From Salinarimonas soli (lineage in GTDB: Bacteria > Pseudomonadota > Alphaproteobacteria > Rhizobiales > Beijerinckiaceae), in contig NZ_VUOA01000023.1 of NCBI RefSeq assembly GCF_008386575.1, positions 22,577 through 86,576 on the forward strand: a stretch of 64,000 nt of DNA, given 5' to 3'. How positions within the stretch are numbered: position 1 is the first letter of the stretch; each line of letters begins with the position of its first letter. This document shows positions 38,224 through 48,192 of the stretch, piece after piece. The notes beneath the pieces were generated by a model. The model saw only the letters and a program-made list of their open reading frames with translations. It was not told where the DNA came from and did no database searches. A program made the position numbers and the translations under genes.

Positions 38224-38295
38224 CGCTCGGGGCACCGATCCGGCTTGACCTCGCGGCCTCGATCCACGAAGAGACCGTGCAAGGTTTGACCCCGA

Positions 38296-38319
38296 CCCCG
38301 GCCTTGCGCCGGGGTTTTT
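38296..38319 (+). terminator. Intrinsic terminator between the carboxypeptidase gene and purA
   Basis: Stem CCCCGGC (38296-38302)/GCCGGGG (38308-38314), loop CTTGC, then TTTTT. It ends only 17 bases before the purA ATG, so purA transcripts starting upstream would have to pass it, suggesting attenuation or a purA promoter overlapping this region. Confidence 0.8.
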
Positions 38320-38336
38320 CATGTCGGGAGACGGGG

Positions 38337-39629
38337 ATGGCGAACGTCGTGGTGGTCGGCGCCCAATGGGGCGACGAGGGCAAGGGCAAGATCGTCGACT
38401 GGCTGTCGAGCCAGGCCGACGTGGTGGTGCGCTTCCAGGGCGGCCACAATGCGGGCCATACCCTCGTCATCGACGGGACGGTCTACAAGCTCTCGCTCCT
38501 GCCCTCCGGGATCGTGCGCCCGGGCAAGCTCTCGGTGATCGGAAACGGCGTGGTGGTCGATCCCTGGCACCTCGTCGAGGAGATCGGGCGCCTGCGGGAG
38601 CAGGGCGTCGCCATCACCCGCGACAATCTTCGCGTCGCCGACAACGCCACCCTGATCCTGCCGCTCCATCGCGAGCTCGATCACTTCCGCGAGACCGCGA
38701 ACGCGACCCTGAAGATCGGCACGACGAAGCGGGGCATCGGCCCGGCCTACGAGGACAAGGTCGGGCGCCGGGCCCTGCGCGTTGTCGATCTCGCCGATCC
38801 CGAGCTCCTGCGGCTGAAGATCGAGCGGCTGCTCGCCCACCACAACGCCCTGCGCCGGGGTCTCGGCATCGGCGAGGTGGACGCCGCCGCGCTGCACGCC
38901 GAGCTCGTCGAGGTGGCGCCCAAGGTCCTGCCCTATGCCGACACGGTCTGGTCCCTCCTCGACGGCGAGCGCCGCGCGGGGCGCCGCATCCTGTTCGAGG
39001 GCGCGCAGGGCGCGCTCCTCGACGTCGACCACGGCACCTATCCCTTCGTGACCTCCTCCAACATCGTGGCGGGGCAGGCGGCGACGGGCTCTGGGCTCGG
39101 CCCCGGCGCGGTGGGCTACGTGCTCGGCATCGCAAAGGCCTACACGACCCGGGTGGGGGAGGGGCCTTTCCCCACCGAGCTCTTCGACGAGATCGGCGAG
39201 GCCATCGGCAGCCGCGGCAAGGAATTCGGCACGGTGACGGGCCGCAAGCGCCGCTGCGGCTGGTTCGACGCGGTGCTCGTGCGCCAGACCGTGCGGACGT
39301 CCGGCATCGACGGCATCGCGCTGACCAAGCTCGACGTCCTCGACGGCTTCGAGACGATCCGCGTCTGCACCGGCTACCGCCTCGACGGGGCGACCATCGA
39401 TCACCTTCCCGCGAGCCAGGCGGCGCAGGCCCGCGTCGAGCCGATCTACGAGGAGGTCGAGGGCTGGTCGGGCTCCAGCGCCGGCGCCCGGTCCTGGGCC
39501 GAGCTGCCCGCGCAGGCGATCAAGTATGTCCGCCGCATCGAGGAATTGATCGGCGCGCCGGTGTCGCTCCTGTCCACGAGCCCCGAGCGCGACGACACGA
39601 TCCTGGTGCAGAACCCCTTCGAGGGCTGA
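38337..39629 (+). CDS. purA: Adenylosuccinate synthetase
   Basis: A 430-residue enzyme joining IMP and aspartate with GTP in AMP synthesis. GDEGKGK is at residues 12-18 with the catalytic Asp13, and His41 lies in GGHNAGHT, the same numbering as E. coli. The Asp-binding loop is near TVTGRKRR, and the C-terminal GTP-guanine segment is ETIRVCTGY. Start at 38337 follows GGAG. The ATG sits unusually close to the upstream terminator. Confidence 0.97.
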   Translation: MANVVVVGAQWGDEGKGKIVDWLSSQADVVVRFQGGHNAGHTLVIDGTVYKLSLLPSGIVRPGKLSVIGNGVVVDPWHLVEEIGRLREQGVAITRDNLRVADNATLILPLHRELDHFRETANATLKIGTTKRGIGPAYEDKVGRRALRVVDLADPELLRLKIERLLAHHNALRRGLGIGEVDAAALHAELVEVAPKVLPYADTVWSLLDGERRAGRRILFEGAQGALLDVDHGTYPFVTSSNIVAGQAATGSGLGPGAVGYVLGIAKAYTTRVGEGPFPTELFDEIGEAIGSRGKEFGTVTGRKRRCGWFDAVLVRQTVRTSGIDGIALTKLDVLDGFETIRVCTGYRLDGATIDHLPASQAAQARVEPIYEEVEGWSGSSAGARSWAELPAQAIKYVRRIEELIGAPVSLLSTSPERDDTILVQNPFEG

Positions 39630-39716
39630 CCTGCCCGAAGGGCACCCCGCGCAGGCTTGGCGGTTGGGAACGGCCCGGGGTTGACGCATCCTCCCGGGCG
39701 CGCCATTCCAGCCGTC

Positions 39717-41126
39717 ATGGCGGATTATCAACCCTTGCTGCAGCGGGCCGTCGAGGCTCTGTCGGATCGCTCGCCCGAGATGCGCCGGGCGGTCTACGAG
39801 CGCGCCCGCACGGCGCTGCTGGAGCAGCTGCGCTCCCTCGATCCGCCGCTCTCCGACGAGGACATCAGCCGGGAGCGCCGGGCGCTCGACGACGCCATCG
39901 GCCGCATCGAGACGGGCTATGGCCCAGCCCCGGAGCCTGCGCCCGCGCCGAGCCCGCCGCCGCCGCGCGCGCCGGCTCCGCCCCCGCCCGCGCCTCCACA
40001 AGTCCCCCCTCCGGCCGCCGCGCCTCCCGCCGCCGCGACTCCTCCCGCGCCCACGCCCGTCGTTCCTCCCCCACGCCCGGCGCCCATGCCCCCGAAGCCG
40101 CGGGTGGAGCGCGCCGCCGATCCCCGGCACGACCTGCCGGAGGCTGCTCCCCCGCCCGAGGTCGTGCCCCCGGGAACCCCGTTCCATCTCCCCGAGCGCC
40201 GCCGTCCCGCCGCCTTCGACGATCTCGTGAAGCAGCAGACCACGGATGCCGAGGGGGCAGCCGAGGCGCAGACCCGCGAGCGGCCCCGCATCGATGCTGC
40301 GCGCCGGGGCGGCTCGGGCGCGGGGCGCATCCGCTCCGTGGTGCTCGGCCTCGTGATCCTTACGGTGGTGGGCGCCATCGCGGTCGCGGCCTGGCTCCTG
40401 CGCGTGGAGCCTGACGCCGCCGGCGACGAGGCCCCCGTCGCCGAGGCCGCGCCGGCTCCCGAGACCGCGGGCAAGGCGGGCGATCGCCTGGGCGCCGTCG
40501 ACCGCCCGCCCGCGGCGGGCGCGCCTGCCGCGCCGGCCGCCGCGACGCCTCCGCCGCGCTCAGGGGACGTCGCCGTGGCCCAGCGCGCCATCCTCTACGA
40601 GGAGACCCCCGGCAACCCGCAGGCCCCGAAGGCGACCGGCGGGCGCGCCCTGTGGCGCCTCGACGCCGTGCCGGCCGGGCAGGGGCAGCCCCTCGCCACG
40701 GCGGTGCGGGCGAATGTCGAGATCCCCGAGGCGAACCTCAACGTCTCGCTCCTCATGCGCCGCAACACCGACCCGACCCTGCCGGCCTCGCACACGATCG
40801 AGCTGACCTTCAACACGGGCAACGACGCCACGCGCGTGGTGCGCGACGTGGCGCTGTTGCAGATGAAGAACGAGGAGGTGGTGCGCGGGGCGCCCATCGC
40901 GGGGCTGCCGGTGCCGGTGCGGGACAACCTGTTCCTGATCGGGCTCTCCAGCATCCCGAGCGACATGGAGCGCAACAAGGACCTGCTCCTGCGCCGCAAC
41001 TGGATCGACCTGCCGGTGCGCCTCGCCTCAGGCCAGCGGGCGATCATAAGCTTCGAGAAGGGCGTCTCGGGCGACCAGGTCCTCGCGGAGGCCTTCCGCC
41101 AATGGGGCGACGCGCCCGTCCGGTGA
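39717..41126 (+). CDS. Proline-rich single-pass membrane protein
   Basis: A 469-residue protein in three parts: an N-terminal helical segment (ALSDRSPEMRRAVYERARTA), a Pro/Ala-rich low-complexity stretch (about 70-145), one transmembrane helix (VVLGLVILTVVGAIAVAAWLL near residue 225) and a C-terminal beta-rich, probably periplasmic domain (about 290-469) including TIELTFNTGNDATRVVRDVA. No enzyme motif. Similar proteins are common in Hyphomicrobiales as conserved hypotheticals. The proline-rich part may span the periplasm or wall. Confidence 0.75.
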   Translation: MADYQPLLQRAVEALSDRSPEMRRAVYERARTALLEQLRSLDPPLSDEDISRERRALDDAIGRIETGYGPAPEPAPAPSPPPPRAPAPPPPAPPQVPPPAAAPPAAATPPAPTPVVPPPRPAPMPPKPRVERAADPRHDLPEAAPPPEVVPPGTPFHLPERRRPAAFDDLVKQQTTDAEGAAEAQTRERPRIDAARRGGSGAGRIRSVVLGLVILTVVGAIAVAAWLLRVEPDAAGDEAPVAEAAPAPETAGKAGDRLGAVDRPPAAGAPAAPAAATPPPRSGDVAVAQRAILYEETPGNPQAPKATGGRALWRLDAVPAGQGQPLATAVRANVEIPEANLNVSLLMRRNTDPTLPASHTIELTFNTGNDATRVVRDVALLQMKNEEVVRGAPIAGLPVPVRDNLFLIGLSSIPSDMERNKDLLLRRNWIDLPVRLASGQRAIISFEKGVSGDQVLAEAFRQWGDAPVR

Positions 41127-41158
41127 GGCGTGAGGAGCGGCTTCGCCGCGCGTTCGTG

Positions 41159-41316
41159 CGCTGGATCCCGGACCTGCGATCCGTTCCGCCTTACGGCTGC
41201 GCTCCTCTTGTCCGGGAGAGTGGCCATTGAGGGTGGTCCAGCGGTCTCCTGAACCTCCAGCGCCACTGTCCCGGACAAGCCTCGCATCAGCGAGGCGCAG
41301 ATCCGGGATTCAGCGC
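41159..41316. repeat. Nested inverted repeat downstream of rpoH
   Basis: Outer arms GCGCTGGATCCCGGACCTGC (near 41159-41178) and GCAGATCCGGGATTCAGCGC (near 41297-41316) pair imperfectly, and inner arms CTTGTCCGGGA (41207-41217) and TCCCGGACAAG (41269-41279) pair perfectly. This layout is common in repeat elements of the order. It fills most of the 246-base gap between two convergent genes and may act as a shared terminator. Confidence 0.7.
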
Positions 41317-41372
41317 AAGAACCCGCCGAGCCGGCGGCTCCGCCCACCTCCCGCCCTGGAGGGGCGGGGGCG

Positions 41373-42266
41373 TCAGACCCCCGCCTCTGCGCGCGGGGCT
41401 TCCCGCTGGGCGAGGTTCTTCTTCACGGCCGCCTGGATCTTCTCGAAGGCCCGCACCTCGATCTGGCGCACGCGCTCGCGCGACACGCCGAACTCGGTGG
41501 AGAGCTCCTCGAGCGTGATCGGGTCGTCGGCGAGGCGGCGCGCCTCGAAGATGCGGCGCTCGCGGGCATTGAGCACGGAGAGCGCGTCGCGCAAAGCGGC
41601 GAGCCGGTTCTGGCCCTCCTCCTCCTCGGCGAGGATCGCCTCCTGGTTGGAGCTGTCGTCGACGAGCCAGTCCTGCCACTCGCCCTCGCCCTCCTCGCGC
41701 AAGGGCGCGTTGAGCGAGGCGTCGCCGCCCAGACGGCGGTTCATGTCAACGACGTCCTGCTCGGTCACGCCGAGCCGGGTCGCGATCTGCTTCACCTGGT
41801 CGGGGCGCAGGTCCCCTTCCTCCAGCGCCGAGATGCGGCCCTTGGCCTTGCGCAGGTTGAAGAACAGCTTCTTCTGGTTCGCCGTGGTGCCCATCTTCAC
41901 GAGCGACCACGAGCGCAGGATGTATTCCTGGATCGCGGCCTTGATCCACCACATGGCGTAGGTCGCGAGCCTGAAGCCCTTCTCGGGCTCGAAGCGCTTG
42001 ACGGCCTGCATGAGGCCGACATTGCCCTCGCTCACCACCTCGCTGATCGGCAGGCCGTAGCCGCGATAGCCCATGGCGATCTTGGCCACGAGCCGCAGAT
42101 GCGACGTGACGAGCTTGTGCGCCGCGTTCCGGTCGCCATGCTCGCGCCATTGCTTGGCGAGCATGTACTCCTCGTCCGGATGCAGCATGGGGAACTTGCG
42201 GATCTCGTCCAGGTAGCGGGACAACCCGCCTTCCGTGGCGAGAACCGGAAGCGATGCTGATGCCAT
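41373..42266 (-). CDS. rpoH: RNA polymerase heat-shock sigma factor RpoH
   Basis: A 297-residue sigma-32. Region 2 includes SEGNVGLMQAVKRFEPEKGF and the -10 recognition segment ATYAMWWIKAAIQEYI; the RpoH box QKKLFFNLR is at 131-139, which distinguishes it from the housekeeping sigma; region 4 has the helix-turn-helix LEELSTEFGVSRERVRQIE. It directs heat-shock and oxidative-stress genes. Alphaproteobacteria often have more than one rpoH, so which one this is remains open. rluD lies 200 bases upstream on the same strand, the usual order. Confidence 0.96.
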   Translation of the reverse strand: MASASLPVLATEGGLSRYLDEIRKFPMLHPDEEYMLAKQWREHGDRNAAHKLVTSHLRLVAKIAMGYRGYGLPISEVVSEGNVGLMQAVKRFEPEKGFRLATYAMWWIKAAIQEYILRSWSLVKMGTTANQKKLFFNLRKAKGRISALEEGDLRPDQVKQIATRLGVTEQDVVDMNRRLGGDASLNAPLREEGEGEWQDWLVDDSSNQEAILAEEEEGQNRLAALRDALSVLNARERRIFEARRLADDPITLEELSTEFGVSRERVRQIEVRAFEKIQAAVKKNLAQREAPRAEAGV

Positions 42267-42466
42267 TCCATCCTCCTCTGGCCCCCTGATAGGCGAGCCG
42301 ATGGCGACCTCCCCTTGGACGATCGCCCGGACACCTTATATCAGGGGCCTGAGCTTGACCAGGAAGGCCGCCGGACCAGTCCGACGGTCTTGCTCAACGC
42401 ATTGCGACGCGATTGGTGCGCTTGGCCGTTGGCGGCAATTCCGTGCGGCGGATCGCCGCGCGGGCG

Positions 42467-43444
<978 letters not shown>

Positions 43445-43581
43445 CGCCTTCGACCTCCCAAGCCCCAGCCTCGCCCCGCCATACAGCGTCGGGTCGGCCT
43501 CGGGAAGGGCAGGGCGAAAAGAGCGCGAAAGGGGCTTGCCCCCGGCCCCGCGCCCCGCTATACGGCTGCCTTCGCTGGCCG

Positions 43582-43657
43582 GCTCCCTTCGTCTAGCGGT
43601 CTAGGACGTCGCCCTCTCACGGCGAAAACAGGGGTTCGAGTCCCCTAGGGAGCGCCA
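43582..43657 (+). tRNA. tRNA-Glu (CTC anticodon)
   Basis: A 76-base cloverleaf with encoded CCA. Acceptor GCTCCCT pairs with AGGGAGC, discriminator G, T-arm GGGGTTCGAGTCCCC, and the anticodon loop CTCTCAC has CTC at 43616-43618, which reads GAG. Downstream, CCACCC-ATC-GGGTGG (43661-43675) may be a terminator. No integrase or displaced tRNA fragment was seen nearby, so it does not look used as an att site. Confidence 0.97.
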
Positions 43658-43807
43658 TCACCACCCATCGGGTGGCTCGATCCTTCATCTCTCGACATTC
43701 GCGAATCGTTCGGCCGGGCTGCGCCCTGGGCGGCTGCGCCACATCGTGCATGGCCCCGGCCCCGGGGACGGACCGCCGCCCAGCCCCGCGCCTGCGTCGT
43801 GCCGTCC

Positions 43808-44491
43808 CTAGCGGCGTGCCACGGACGGGGAGGCTACGCCGATCCAGGTCCAGCCCGTCTCGGTGTCGGCCTCGCGCTTGACGAAGGTGTAGCGGGTCTC
43901 GTGCCAGGGCAGGACGGCGTCGGTGGTGTTGTCCAGGATGAGATCGCCGCGGTCGGTTCGGACCATCAGGACGGCGTGGCCCGCCTTGGCGCCGTCGAGC
44001 ACCACGGTCATCCGCAAGGCCCGGCGCGGGAAACCCGCCGCGACCAGCTTGCGCCGCTTCACGAGCTGGAAATCCTCGCAATCGCCGTACCCGTCCTCGG
44101 CGAGGTCCCAGCTTTCGCCCACGCCCCAGTGCTCGCGGTCGGTCTTGGCCTTGATCCTGGCGTTGACGTCGTGATTGATCCCCACCAGCGTCGCCCAGGT
44201 CCGCGGCGTCAAGCTCACCTGCTTGGCGTCCGTTGCCCCGGCCGCGCACTCGCCGGGGAAGCGGGCGCAGAACCGCGTCCAGCCCGGCGCCGGTTTGGCC
44301 GGACGCCCGGACGGGGTCAGGGACCACGGTGTCGCGCTCACGCCGGCGCTGCCCGCACCCGCCAACGCGGGAGAGGTGAGGGGGAGCAGCACGGCGGTCG
44401 CCGCGGCCAGGAGCCCGAGCGAGGGCGCCGAACGATGCCGCAAGCGGCGGAAGGTGAGCCGCATGAGCCTTGACCGTCTCGCGTGGTTCAT
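43808..44491 (-). CDS. Bacterial transglutaminase-like cysteine peptidase (BTLCP)
   Basis: A 227-residue exported protein with a long basic N-region and signal core LGLLAAATAVLLPLTSPALA (to about residue 44). The papain-like triad is visible: Cys138 in GYGDCEDF, His172 in AGHAVL and Asp187 in LILDN. The family includes LapG, which cuts biofilm adhesins under c-di-GMP control, but no LapD-like gene or adhesin is adjacent, so the target is unknown. Start could also be the Met at residue 10. Confidence 0.85.
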   Translation of the reverse strand: MNHARRSRLMRLTFRRLRHRSAPSLGLLAAATAVLLPLTSPALAGAGSAGVSATPWSLTPSGRPAKPAPGWTRFCARFPGECAAGATDAKQVSLTPRTWATLVGINHDVNARIKAKTDREHWGVGESWDLAEDGYGDCEDFQLVKRRKLVAAGFPRRALRMTVVLDGAKAGHAVLMVRTDRGDLILDNTTDAVLPWHETRYTFVKREADTETGWTWIGVASPSVARR

Positions 44492-45278
44492 CCCTGGAGG
44501 TCACAACAATTCCGGAAGATGATCAAGCTACGGGGCAACACGCAGATGGATCGGACCCACGAGAACGTTACGGCAAGAGGCGTTCCGTGCTGGCGAATAG
44601 GCAATCTGTGCTGTTTGCTTTCGCCGCCAAGGTCGGATCGGGCAGCCGCGCGGCCGCCGTCTGAGGCCTTGTTCGATGTCGCCGAGACGGTACGGCGTCG
44701 TGCCGAACGCCCGACCCCGCCGACGCCCCGGGGCCGCCTCGCGCGTCGAGCCCTGGGACCCTGCCGTCGGTCCATGGCGTCCAGCCGATCCGAGGAGGAC
44801 GAGATGAAGGAATCAGCGAAGCGCCGGGCTCCGCGCTGGGCCCTCGGCCAGGAAGAGGCCGACATGCAGGCCGGCGAGGGCACGGCCGCGCGAGGACTGA
44901 CGCCGCTCGCCATCCGGGCATGGGCTTACGCGCTCTGCCCAAGGTGACCCGCGCCGAGGCGCCGGGTACGTCCAGCCCTGGCCGCGGGGGTTGCTCCGAC
45001 GGGGGGCCGCAAGCCCGGCAGCTGCGATCAACGCGGCGCCGGGCTTCTTCTTGCCGGCGCCCGCGCGGGAGCGCGAGGCCCGGCCTCTCGCGGCGATCTT
45101 GCGATGCGAGAGCCGGATCAGGCGAGCGCGAAGCGAGCGCCGGCCGGTCTTGCGGCGCGACGACGAAGGATTCAGGCTGCGGGAGCGGACGCCGACCGCC
45201 ATGCCGGCTGGGCGTGTCTTCACCGTGGGCCGCCTCGCGCTGGAGGCGCAGGCCCGGGCCGTTGGAGGGAGAGCGCGC
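44492..45278. other. 787-base region without a confident gene
   Basis: A possible 47-codon frame at 44804-44947 (MKESAKRRAPRWALGQEEAD, preceded by GAGGA) is the only candidate small gene and is weak. A hairpin with arms GCCCGGC (45013-45019) and GCCGGGC (45038-45044), followed by TTCTTCTT, could be a terminator for it. Base composition remains native. The rest looks non-coding and leads into the oxidoreductase gene. Confidence 0.4.
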
Positions 45279-46280
45279 GTGAGCCGGATCGGAATGGCCG
45301 TGGTCGGCGTCGGGCCGGCGGCGCAGCCTCATGCCAGGAGCCTCGTCGACCTGTCGGACCGCATCGAGGTGCGCCACGTGGTCGGGCGCAGCCCCGAGCG
45401 CCTGCGAGCCTTCGCGGACTGGTTCCCCTTCCCCGTCACGACGGATCTCGACGCGGCCCTGAGCGATCCGGGGGTCGCGGCCGTGATCGTCCTGACGCCC
45501 CCGGGGGCGCATCTCGACGTGGCCCTGCGCTGCTTTGCGGCCGGCAAGCACGTGCTCGTCGAGAAGCCGCTGGAGCTGTCGGCGGCGCGGGGCGAGCGGC
45601 TCGTCGCCGGCGCGCGGGCCGCCGGCCGGCGGCTCGGCGTGGTGCTCCAGCACCGGTTCCGGCCCGGCGCCCGCCGCCTGCGGGCGCTTCTCGCCGAGGA
45701 GGCCCTGGGCCGCGTGGCGTCGGCGGGGGTGACGGTGCCCTGGTGGCGCCCGCAGAGCTATTACGACGAGCCCGGGCGGGGCACGATGGCCCGCGACGGC
45801 GGAGGCGTGCTCCTCACCCAGGCCATCCACGCAATCGATCTGTTCCGCTCCCTCGTCGGCGTGAGCGAGGTCCGCGCCGCCGAGGCCGCGACCACCCTCC
45901 ACCGGATGGAGACGGAGGATTACGCGGCGGCGCTCTTGCGCCTGGGCAACGGCGCGCCGGGCTTCGTCATGGCGACGACGACGGCCTATCCGGGCGAGCC
46001 CGAGCGCATCGAGATCGTCGGCACCCGGGGCACGGCGCGCCTTGCGGGCGGGGCGCTGGAGGTGTCGTTCCATGACGGGCGGACGGAGCGCGTCGAGGCG
46101 GAGGGGCGCACGGGCGCGGGCGCGGCGATCATGGACTTCCCCCACGACGCCCATCGCGACCTCATCGCCGACTTCGCCGACGCGGTGGCGGGCGGTCGCG
46201 ATCCGCTGGTGAGCGGCGAGGAGGCCCTGGAGACGCAGCGCCTCCTCGAGCGCATCCTGGCCCGCGCCGGGCAGCCCTGA
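45279..46280 (+). CDS. Gfo/Idh/MocA-family oxidoreductase
   Basis: A 333-residue NAD(P)-dependent dehydrogenase, probably acting on a sugar or cyclitol. N-terminal Rossmann fold (GMAVVGVGPAAQPH), the EKP motif in HVLVEKPLEL, and the C-terminal GFO/IDH substrate domain with GGGVLLTQAIHAIDLF, where His in QAIHAIDLF is the expected catalytic residue. The start is the GTG at 45279, with GGAGGGAG placed just upstream. It faces the ABC permease gene across a 273-base gap and is likely part of the same metabolic locus. Confidence 0.88.
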   Translation: MSRIGMAVVGVGPAAQPHARSLVDLSDRIEVRHVVGRSPERLRAFADWFPFPVTTDLDAALSDPGVAAVIVLTPPGAHLDVALRCFAAGKHVLVEKPLELSAARGERLVAGARAAGRRLGVVLQHRFRPGARRLRALLAEEALGRVASAGVTVPWWRPQSYYDEPGRGTMARDGGGVLLTQAIHAIDLFRSLVGVSEVRAAEAATTLHRMETEDYAAALLRLGNGAPGFVMATTTAYPGEPERIEIVGTRGTARLAGGALEVSFHDGRTERVEAEGRTGAGAAIMDFPHDAHRDLIADFADAVAGGRDPLVSGEEALETQRLLERILARAGQP

Positions 46281-46553
46281 TCCGGGAGGGGCGGGCGTCA
46301 CAGAACCGGGCGGCGCGGCGCTTGAGGGTGAGCCCCTGGATCACGATCTCATTGATCGTGGCGAGCGGGACGCCCCGCACAGGCCTCTCCGGGCGAACGG
46401 CGTGATCGTCCTGTGGACGACATCCCGGCGGGAGGGATGCGACTCCGCGCAAAGCGCATCCGTGCCGGCCTTGGCTCCCGGATCGAGCCGGACCATCGGC
46501 CGGGCGCCGGCGCGCCCCGGTCCCCCGGAAGGATGCGCCCTCGACCTTGCCGC

Positions 46554-48191
46554 CTAGAGAAGCGCCCGCTCGTCCCGCCCCATCAGCCGGAACGCCACGG
46601 CGATCGCCGCGCCGCTGAGCGCGAGCAGGACGCTGGAGAGCGCCGCCGCCGTGCCGTAGTCGCCGTCGTGGATCGCGATGTAGATGCGCACCGGCATGGT
46701 GATCGTGCTCCCGACATAGAGCACGAGCGACGACGAGAGCTCGTTGATGGCGGTGACGAAGCTCAGCATGCCGCCGGCCACGATCCCCGGCAGGATGAGG
46801 GGAACGGTGACCTTCATGAAGGCCCGCACCGGGCTGTAGCCGAGCGAGATCGCCGCCTCCTCCATGCTCGGGCTCACCTGCCGCAGGGCCGACGCCGAGG
46901 AGCGGACCGAATAGGGCAGGCGCCGGATGAAGACCGAGAGGATGATGATCGCCGCGGTTCCGGTGAGGGCGACGGGCGGCGCGTTGAAGGCCGCGACGAA
47001 GGCGATGCCCACCACGATCCCCGGCATGACGTAGGGGACCATCAGGGTCGCGTCGAGCAGGGCGTTGCTCGCCGTCATCCGGCGGGCGACGAGGCAGCCG
47101 ATGAGCGTTCCGATCACCACGGTGAGCAGGACCGTGGCGGCCGAGAACAGGAGCGAGTTCTGGATCGCGTCGGAGAGGCTGAAGATGATGCGCTGGTAGC
47201 TGTCGAGGCTGAAGCCCGGCTGGAACACGGGCCCCCGCGTCCGTCGCAGCGAGAAGATCACCGCCACGATGGCCGGCATGGCCCCGATCAGCGCGATCGC
47301 GTAGACGACCGTGTGGGCCGCGACGTTGGCGAACCCGGTGAGCTTGCGCTTCGCGGGCTTGTTGATCAGGTTGCCGTGATAGACGTTGCGCCGCGACATG
47401 TAGCGCTGGCCCACCACGAAGATCATGGAGAGCACGATGAGCACGATGCTGATCGTCGTCGCCATGCTGAGGCTGCCGCCGATCTCCGCCGAGTAGAGCG
47501 TGTAGGCCTCCGTCGCGAGCACGTTGAACCCGCGTCCGATGAGGCGCGGCGTGCCGAAATCCGCGATGGAATGGATGAGCGCCAGCAGGCCGCCCGCCGA
47601 GAGGGCCGGCAGCACGAGGGGGAACGAGATCCGCATCACGCGCTGGAACGGCGTCAGCCCGAGGCTCTCCGCCGCCTCCTCCAGGGAGCGGTTGATGTTC
47701 GACAGGGCGCCCGAGGTCAGCAGGTAGACATAAGGGTAGAACTTGAACGAGAAGACGATGAGCACGCCCCACATGCCGAAGATCGGCGGGATGAAGACGC
47801 CCCATTGCATGAGCGTCTGGCGCACCACGCCGCCCGAGCCGAAGAGCACGATCCAGGAATAGGCGCCGATGAAGGGCGGCGAGACGAGCGCCAGGATCGC
47901 GAGGAGCGAGACGAAGCGGCTGCCCCGGATCTCCAGGCGGGCCATGCAGAAGGCCATCGCGGCGCCGAGCACCAGGGATCCGGCAAGCCCCCCGAAGCCC
48001 GCGATGAGGGTGTTGACGAAGGCGGTGCGGAACCGCGGCGTGTCGAGGAAGCGCTCGTAGTTCGCGAACGTGAGGTGGCCCGCCTGGTCGTGGAGGCTCG
48101 AGAGCAGGACCGAGCCGAGGGGCACGATCAGGAGGACCGCGAGGATCAGCCATGCGAGCAGCCCCACGAGGGGCCAGAAGCCGACGCGCAT
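46554..48191 (-). CDS. ABC transporter permease, fused two-domain (iron/sugar-phosphate/phosphonate type)
   Basis: A 545-residue inner-membrane protein with twelve predicted helices made of two fused permease domains, each with its EAA loop: SLEEAAESLGLTPFQRVMRI (first) and SMEEAAISLGYSPVRAF (second). The FbpB/AfuB/PhnV-type permeases have this layout. The family is often labelled ferric-iron, but several members carry hexose phosphates or phosphonates. The start at 48191 lies one base after the stop of the ATPase gene, so the two are co-translated. Confidence 0.9.
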   Translation of the reverse strand: MRVGFWPLVGLLAWLILAVLLIVPLGSVLLSSLHDQAGHLTFANYERFLDTPRFRTAFVNTLIAGFGGLAGSLVLGAAMAFCMARLEIRGSRFVSLLAILALVSPPFIGAYSWIVLFGSGGVVRQTLMQWGVFIPPIFGMWGVLIVFSFKFYPYVYLLTSGALSNINRSLEEAAESLGLTPFQRVMRISFPLVLPALSAGGLLALIHSIADFGTPRLIGRGFNVLATEAYTLYSAEIGGSLSMATTISIVLIVLSMIFVVGQRYMSRRNVYHGNLINKPAKRKLTGFANVAAHTVVYAIALIGAMPAIVAVIFSLRRTRGPVFQPGFSLDSYQRIIFSLSDAIQNSLLFSAATVLLTVVIGTLIGCLVARRMTASNALLDATLMVPYVMPGIVVGIAFVAAFNAPPVALTGTAAIIILSVFIRRLPYSVRSSASALRQVSPSMEEAAISLGYSPVRAFMKVTVPLILPGIVAGGMLSFVTAINELSSSLVLYVGSTITMPVRIYIAIHDGDYGTAAALSSVLLALSGAAIAVAFRLMGRDERALL

Positions 48192-48192
48192 C

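Noticed and set aside
43582-43657. tRNA-Glu as an integration site of a genomic island
   Set aside because: No integrase and no repeated tRNA 3' end nearby; flanking genes are ordinary core-type genes.
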